DNA of 32,064 nucleotides from Tritrichomonas foetus. Taxonomy: Eukaryota > Parabasalia > Tritrichomonadida > Tritrichomonadidae. The notes under the pieces were generated by a model, which made no database searches, was not told where the DNA came from, and saw only the letters and a program-made list of their open reading frames with translations. Positions 26,407-32,064 of this stretch are shown here, in pieces; position 1 is the stretch's first letter, and the number at the start of each line of letters is the position of its first letter. The DNA is taken from contig MLAK01001128.1 in the NCBI GenBank assembly GCA_001839685.1, positions 1 to 32,064 of the forward strand, read 5' to 3'. Both the position numbers and the translations under genes were made by a program.

Positions 26407-29400
26407 TCATGATATTTTTAGGGAAGTAAATAATAAAGACATTTTTTTATAATCTAATTTTTCCCATTCTTCTTTGTTTTCATTCAAAACTTTACATACA
26501 AGTTGTTTATTTTGGATTTGAAGAATTAATTTTTCTGCAGATATATCTGCTATATCGTTTTGAAAAACAAAATTCTTAAAAAAGTATTTAAGAAATTCTG
26601 CATCAACTGTACAATTTGGAAGAATCAGGGGATAAAAGTAGTACATGAAATCATTTATGGTGTTATTCGGTGTTATTTTCACAATATTTTTAGAAATGAA
26701 TGATAATACTTTGTCGGGCATTAAAAGTTTACTTGTAAAAATAATTTTTACAAACTTGATTAAAATTTGACTGAAATTCAAACTGGAATTTGAATTTAAA
26801 CAAGAATTTATATTTGCCTGAACAATTTCATAAAAAAGATCGAAAAATGGATGATAGCTGATCTTTGTAAAAAACGTATAAACTAATAATTCAGAGAAAA
26901 GTTCTAAATATTCAAATAAATCATTGTAATTGAAGTTTGGATTATTTTGGATTTTTGGAATTAAAATTGTTTCAGTGGAATTCATCAACTTTTTCATGAA
27001 CTCCTTAAGCAAATAATTTTCGTCGGAAAGTGTGCTTTGGTGCTGGTCGAAATGAAATGGATTAAATTTTTTTGCAAGATCGAAAATTATTGGTGATCTT
27101 GTTGATGAATAAAGTAAAATAAAGAATGCTTGTCTAGTTTGTTTATTTTCTGAAAACAGAATTTTGTTTATATAAAAATCAATTGAAGAAATCACTTCTC
27201 TTGCTACTGTTTCAAATTTTACACACTTAGTCGATAAATTGAGAACATATTTCTGAGTAATATCTAATGAACAATTTTCTTTATTATTCATTAAGTTTAT
27301 TTGGCTAACTTGTTTTGAATTTCTTTGATTCAATTGACTGGCATGATTCAAGTCATTTTTTAGATTTTTTTGTAGTTTTTCTTTATATCTTTTTCGAATG
27401 TTTTTGTAGATAGTTTTTGTGATTTCTTCAAGACTTTCAGATTGCTTTTCAAATTCACTTTGAATTTGCTGTTGGGATGAAGATTTCTTTTTCATTAGAG
27501 ACGCCATTATGTGAGTAAGTTCTTTATCATCTTTCTCCAAAGACTTTAAAATTTCGAACATTTTGTCTTGAATCATGAAACTGAAATCTGAATTTCCTGT
27601 TGTTAAAAAAATTAATATTTTCGAAGCTCCTCGTTTTTTTACTGGAGATTTACAAAAAATATATAATTTTTCTAAATGATATGTCATAATTTCTTTCAAA
27701 AATTTAAAAAGAAATTGACAAGTTTGAAGATGTGCCAAAATATTTTCATAAAATCTACCAGCATTGGAAGAAATCGATGAATAAGGGAAAACAGTGAATG
27801 CATAATTGATTATTGTTTGCAATTCCTGATTAGACAAGCCATGAATAAAGGAAAATGAATAAAGAAAACAATAAAATTGATAAGAGTTTAAAATATTAGA
27901 GCCTTTTTCGGAAATTATTAAATTTATTCGTTCAAAAAGATCAAATTGATCAGAAATTTGGCGCAACAAGATGAATGATTCGATTGCATAACACAAAAAA
28001 TTCAAATAATATTGTGAATTGTTATTATTTAAAAATAAGTCAACTAAAATTTTCAAGAATTGGTCACTTTTTGAAAGATTTCCATTCACTAGCATTTTCT
28101 CTAAAGAAAGAAGTGAACATCGAATTAGTTTGGAATTTTCTTTATGAAAATGAAGATTTTTATTGAAAATATGCTGAAATTGATTGAATAGTATTTCTTC
28201 AGCTTTCCTGGATTCTTCTTCGTTGAACGAAAAGGAGTGTTCGCACAATGATAAAACGAAATATGGACTTGTTTGATTTGAAATTTTTGTATATTCGGAA
28301 AACTCAATTGGAATCTTTTTATAATACTTGTAAAAGTCTGATGCATTCTCAGAATTTAATTTTTCTAAATCAGGAACAATATGAACATCTAAAAATGCGT
28401 TAGTTATATGAGAAATAAAGTTTAAAGGAACAGAAAAAGCAAATAAAGTAAATTTTTCTTTCAATTCATGTGAAACTAAACCATATTTGTCATAAAATGA
28501 TAATAAAGAGAAATAATACAGACAAATTTCATTAAATAAGTGGGTACTCACCCTTAGTTTACCTTCATTTGAACTATTTGAGTTGTTTTCATCATGAAAA
28601 TTGTTATTAATCGATTGCTTATTTTTATAGTGTATCTCTTTTTGATTAGGATGATCGACAAAAGAAAAGATAAATTGAATTTGTGATAAAATATTATCAA
28701 GTCCAAATTTTTGTATAAAATAATCAGAAAAAGAGTTTTTGGTTTCGTAAATTCGCATAAAATACAACAAATAAAGAATGTAAGCAAAAGCATAAGGTTT
28801 TGTAAAAGTGAAATTGTTGAAATCAAATAAATTAAATTTTATAAAATCAAAATTCATAGGTAACATTTTCATTATTTTGAATAAATTTTCATCATCAGAA
28901 ATTAGAAATTGAGTAACAAGATTTGGAAACCATTCCATTTGTATTAATGTGCTTGATGGAATTTCATTTCGAAGATGAAAATAACATTTAGTATTAGTCC
29001 CAATTGATAAATTCAATTCGAGAACTTCATTATTTTTAGTGAGTTTTTTTAATTGAATATTCTTTTTAAGAATTATTCGTTTCATTTCCAAATTTATTTC
29101 ATTTATATCATTGACTTTTGAAGTAATGTTATTCATGTTATCAGAATAGATTTTTTCAATAATTGTTTCAATTGTTGAATTTTTATTAAAATTCAAATTA
29201 ATGATAAAATTGGACTCAGCTTCTTTGATTATTACCTGAATTTGACTTTGTTGAATGAAAATTGGTGGCACTGGAAGATTTTTTTTTGGATTAAGATACA
29301 TTGTGAATTCAACAGTTTTTATAAAACGTCTCAGCAAAGAAAAATTACTACTGTAACGAATCCAATGATTAAAAAATGTTTTGTAGCAGTCAGAGTCTGT

Positions 29401-31365
29401 GATCAAAATTCCATCATTTAAAGAATAAAGTCTACATAACAGTCTAGCAAAAAATTTGTTTGTACTTGCAAATTTCCACAAAATAAATTCTTCTTGGAAA
29501 AGTGGGAATTTACGAATGGGTTTCTCAATTTCTAAGAATTTCTTGAAAATTTTATAGAAAGTTTTATCAGTGTATGATATTTCAAAAGATCCAAGTAATT
29601 TGCTGATTATTTTAACACCTTCCCAATCAAGCAATGATTTATCTGAAAGGCTTTTTAAAAAATCCCAAAAATTCTTGATTTTATCTCTGAATTCAAAAAT
29701 TTTTTTAATTTCTTCAGTTTTTATAATTGAAACAGAATTTAAGCATAATTGAACTAAAACATCAAAATATTTCCCATTAGTTCCATTTTCTTGAAACTTA
29801 TTGAGATGATCAGCAATCATATTAAGCTGTATTTTTTTAACAGAGAGAGAATTTTCATTAGTTTTATTTTGCAATGTTTCATTTGTCTGACAATTATTTG
29901 GCGAATTTTTATTCAGGATTATTTTATTATTTAATATATTTCTATTATTTGTATTCATTTTATTACACATATTGTTGCTAGGAGTATTACTATTGGTCAA
30001 ATTCTTTGTGGAAATGGTATTAGAATTCTTAATAGTATTTGGTTTGATATTAGTATTTGGATTGATATTAGTATTTGGATTGATATTAGTATTTGGATTG
30101 TTATTAGTATTTGGATTGTTATTAGTATTTGGATTGTTATTAGTATTTGGATTGTTATTAGTATTTGGATTGATGCTATTTAAACTATCGCTTTTCAACT
30201 TAGAATTAATATCCATTTTCTGAGTGTCTTCAATGTTTCTATTTATAGCATATATGTGGTTCATTGAGGTATTTTGCGATTTATAAGAACAATTCATTCT
30301 TTGATGCAATTCTCGTTCAATAGTTGATTTTATCATGGTATATTCGTCAGATACTTTTTCATTGATTAAAAGAATATCAGCAACTGTGTATAACTGCTGA
30401 TCAGAAAATAATACAATTATCTGCTCAAGTATTTTTACCAAAATCCCAATTGGTTTTAAATTTAATAGTGTATGAATAGAATGAAAACTATCGTTTGAAT
30501 TAATTGCAAGTGTCAACGCCTGAATTAAATCGGAATAAATTTGAAAAGCTGATTCATTTATTTCGATGTTAGTTAATTTAGCAAAATTATGATCGATTGA
30601 AAAAAAATCAATAAAGTCATTTTCATAATTCAGGAAATATTTATGCAATTGAAAAATTACATCTATTGTTATACTTTTATGGCCAATAAGAATTGTTAAA
30701 GTCTCAAAAACTTGTTTGATACAAGATTTATCTGCTCTTAAACAAGGAGCAACACATGTTTCAAATTTCTCAAAATGATAAAATGTAGTTGGATTATTTT
30801 CAGCTATTTTTTTGAGTGAAAAAATTGGATTAAATTTTTCAAAAAGGTTTGATAATAAAATTTGATATCCAAAAAAATCCAAAATTCCCATAACCATTTT
30901 AAAGTTATTTAAACTGTAGACAAAATTCATGAAATAATATTCTATCGCGTCAAATCCATGATTTTCAATAAATTTATCTTGCATGAAAAGTAATATTTTT
31001 ACATTACGAACAAAAATTGGCCAAGTTTGTCGAAAAAGAATAGATAAACTTGTTATTGCATTTTTTTCATTATTGTAAAATCCATAAATACCAATTCTTA
31101 TGATGTGAGTGAATATATTTTCAATTGTATTTAATAATTCGTCACTCACATGAGAAAAGTCCATAATTTTATTAATAAGAGTTGGAAGAACAAATTCAAA
31201 AAAATTTTCTGTGAATTTAGTAAAGCTAACTGGAAGAAAGCCTGTCATGCAAATTCCATTTAAAAAATCAGATAATTTGATCAAATATTGATTTAAATCA
31301 ACTGAATTTTCACTGAGTCCAGAAATAAATAAATAATATTCTTCTTCAGACTCATCATAGTTCAT
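26407..31365 (-). CDS. Large helical-solenoid protein resembling USP9X/USP34-type scaffold, no peptidase domain seen
   Basis: 1652 residues from the first ATG (31363-31365); the frame runs on to a TTG at 31407. Almost all of it is helix-rich and leucine/phenylalanine-rich, as in ARM-like solenoids. An Asn-rich repeat (NPNTNN) occupies residues about 395-443. Residues about 706-801 have the strand/helix order of a ubiquitin-like domain (IQVIIKEAESNFIINLNF ... STIETIIEKIY ... LELNLSIG). After this come FKIMKMLPMNFDF and a KPYAFAYILYLLYFM plus FIQKFGLDNILSQI region. These resemble the LWELLxxLPTN, SPYxLxYxLQII and GGLxxLL segments that precede the C19 domain in USP9X/USP24/USP34-like deubiquitinases. 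The expected GLxNxGxTCYxNS cysteine box and the histidine box are not found anywhere in the chain. A coiled, basic stretch lies near 1340-1400. Family membership is an inference from pattern; the function is unknown. Confidence 0.5.
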   Translation of the reverse strand: MNYDESEEEYYLFISGLSENSVDLNQYLIKLSDFLNGICMTGFLPVSFTKFTENFFEFVLPTLINKIMDFSHVSDELLNTIENIFTHIIRIGIYGFYNNEKNAITSLSILFRQTWPIFVRNVKILLFMQDKFIENHGFDAIEYYFMNFVYSLNNFKMVMGILDFFGYQILLSNLFEKFNPIFSLKKIAENNPTTFYHFEKFETCVAPCLRADKSCIKQVFETLTILIGHKSITIDVIFQLHKYFLNYENDFIDFFSIDHNFAKLTNIEINESAFQIYSDLIQALTLAINSNDSFHSIHTLLNLKPIGILVKILEQIIVLFSDQQLYTVADILLINEKVSDEYTMIKSTIERELHQRMNCSYKSQNTSMNHIYAINRNIEDTQKMDINSKLKSDSLNSINPNTNNNPNTNNNPNTNNNPNTNNNPNTNINPNTNINPNTNIKPNTIKNSNTISTKNLTNSNTPSNNMCNKMNTNNRNILNNKIILNKNSPNNCQTNETLQNKTNENSLSVKKIQLNMIADHLNKFQENGTNGKYFDVLVQLCLNSVSIIKTEEIKKIFEFRDKIKNFWDFLKSLSDKSLLDWEGVKIISKLLGSFEISYTDKTFYKIFKKFLEIEKPIRKFPLFQEEFILWKFASTNKFFARLLCRLYSLNDGILITDSDCYKTFFNHWIRYSSNFSLLRRFIKTVEFTMYLNPKKNLPVPPIFIQQSQIQVIIKEAESNFIINLNFNKNSTIETIIEKIYSDNMNNITSKVNDINEINLEMKRIILKKNIQLKKLTKNNEVLELNLSIGTNTKCYFHLRNEIPSSTLIQMEWFPNLVTQFLISDDENLFKIMKMLPMNFDFIKFNLFDFNNFTFTKPYAFAYILYLLYFMRIYETKNSFSDYFIQKFGLDNILSQIQFIFSFVDHPNQKEIHYKNKQSINNNFHDENNSNSSNEGKLRVSTHLFNEICLYYFSLLSFYDKYGLVSHELKEKFTLFAFSVPLNFISHITNAFLDVHIVPDLEKLNSENASDFYKYYKKIPIEFSEYTKISNQTSPYFVLSLCEHSFSFNEEESRKAEEILFNQFQHIFNKNLHFHKENSKLIRCSLLSLEKMLVNGNLSKSDQFLKILVDLFLNNNNSQYYLNFLCYAIESFILLRQISDQFDLFERINLIISEKGSNILNSYQFYCFLYSFSFIHGLSNQELQTIINYAFTVFPYSSISSNAGRFYENILAHLQTCQFLFKFLKEIMTYHLEKLYIFCKSPVKKRGASKILIFLTTGNSDFSFMIQDKMFEILKSLEKDDKELTHIMASLMKKKSSSQQQIQSEFEKQSESLEEITKTIYKNIRKRYKEKLQKNLKNDLNHASQLNQRNSKQVSQINLMNNKENCSLDITQKYVLNLSTKCVKFETVAREVISSIDFYINKILFSENKQTRQAFFILLYSSTRSPIIFDLAKKFNPFHFDQHQSTLSDENYLLKEFMKKLMNSTETILIPKIQNNPNFNYNDLFEYLELFSELLVYTFFTKISYHPFFDLFYEIVQANINSCLNSNSSLNFSQILIKFVKIIFTSKLLMPDKVLSFISKNIVKITPNNTINDFMYYFYPLILPNCTVDAEFLKYFFKNFVFQNDIADISAEKLILQIQNKQLVCKVLNENKEEWEKLDYKKMSLLFTSLKIS
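30038..30181 (-). repeat. 18-bp coding tandem repeat encoding NPNTNN
   Basis: Eight in-frame copies of an 18-bp unit (plus-strand TTTGGATTGTTATTAGTA) encode Asn-Pro-Asn-Thr-Asn-[Asn/Ile] in the large scaffold protein. Four central copies are identical. The tract is likely a flexible linker between two helical blocks. Confidence 0.95.
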
Positions 31366-32064
31366 TAATAACTTGTTTTGACTGAACACTTTTCTGAAAC
31401 TTTTCAAAAACTCAAAAAGTTTTTATGTAGCAGTGATTACTCACAAATACTTTCTGCCAAACACAAAATTATTCTATTTTTATTTGGTCTGATAATTATT
31501 TGATATTGTCATATGAATAAAAAAATCATTATTTCCAACATTTTTTAGGTCGTCATGTATATCCTTCTTCAGTCAATTGGCGCTCTAATTATTTTTAATA
31601 ATGTTGTCAAAAAAATTGCGGTTGATGGTTCCCTAAAAAAAAATGGATGAATTTTCAAAATCACTCAAAATTTTGAAAGAAATTCCAATTCTAAGATTTT
31701 TGAACCTATTTGTGATTTTTCTTTTCTAAATAGATTCACAAACGAAGAATATACACTTTCTTTCAAGAACTTCATAAAGACATTTTCGCGTAATTCTGAA
31801 GAAAAAGAGTTTTGAATAGGTGGATTTTCAAATTATCGCATTTTGAATACTGTTGGTAATTTTCTCAATTATTGGGCTGTACTCAATTCCCCATGGGAAT
31901 TCCACATGAATTCAATTTTTCCACTTTTTCTATTACGTTTTATAGATTTTGAATATGGTAATTCCAGATTTTCAATGCTCTAATATTTTCCACATGGTCT
32001 CTATTAAGTTAACACTGAGATTCTTAACCATATATATTATTCAAACTTTATTTTTAACTAATCA
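31366..32064. other. Upstream region of the large scaffold gene, to window edge
   Basis: No gene is supported. It contains the minus-strand promoter of the 1652-aa gene; its leader reads TTCAGTCAAAACAAGTTATT just before the ATG. A 28-codon ATG frame at 31643-31729 is within random expectation. There is no repeat or RNA signal. Confidence 0.45.

Noticed and set aside
30038..30181. NPNT repeats compared with the NANP repeat of Plasmodium circumsporozoite protein
   Set aside because: A short Asn/Pro tetrapeptide likeness within an AT-rich, Asn-rich linker; the rest of the protein is unrelated and lacks a signal peptide. Convergence is the simplest explanation.
31643..31729. 28-codon ATG frame near the window end
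   Set aside because: Length is within chance for AT-rich DNA and there is no supporting motif or repeat.

Overview
The window looks like nuclear DNA of a parabasalid (trichomonad) protist, most likely Tritrichomonas foetus or a close relative. This rests on AT-rich DNA, uninterrupted (intronless) long ORFs on both strands, very short 5' leaders, and families typical of trichomonads: a beta-helix surface protein with FS- and SE-rich stalks, a BTB-like plus F5/8 type C protein, a Myb regulator with two repeats, and a polytopic cyclase-family receptor. The species call is inference from gene content, not from a marker gene. Four ORFs (starting at 2829, 20021, 22349 and 31407) open with TTG when extended to full length. 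I moved these starts to the first in-frame ATG.

Layout. 1-330: AT-rich flank with a small structured stretch ending in a long T-run. 331-2682 (-): type I surface protein. 3334-3622: 17-bp tandem array. 3736-4335 (-) and 4868-5242 (+): a Rab-family GTPase and an orphan 124-aa protein, divergent and both clearly GC-richer than the rest. 5505-5760: a second tandem array sharing a core word with the first. 5825-7183 (-): BTB-like/discoidin protein. 8004-8333 (+): small acidic protein. 8646-9872 (+): folylpolyglutamate synthase. 10024-11280 (-): condensation/acyltransferase-fold protein with HxxxDG. 11565-13646 (+): SDS22-type LRR protein. 13808-18223 (-): 1471-aa multi-pass protein with a degenerate class III cyclase end. 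18224-20041: 1.8-kb gene-free stretch with a 39-bp inverted repeat. 20042-21265 (+): Myb protein. 21639-22325 (-): PAP2/FIT2-like membrane protein. 22944-23801 (+): coiled-coil protein. 23802-25081: gene-free. 25082-26095 (+): pseudokinase. 26407-31365 (-): 1652-aa protein resembling the scaffold of USP9X/USP34-type deubiquitinases, with no peptidase domain visible.

There are no operons; genes are independent units in divergent or convergent pairs. The recurring themes are surface and signalling proteins. Three members of expanded enzyme families (cyclase, kinase, deubiquitinase-like) appear to have lost their catalytic residues or domain. The noncoding DNA carries several distinct structures: two tandem arrays around a GC-rich gene pair, a hairpin element, a 20-bp perfect palindrome between convergent genes, and a duplicated CCTTAACCG-containing promoter word. 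I see no CRISPR array, rRNA, recognisable tRNA or intact transposase gene.
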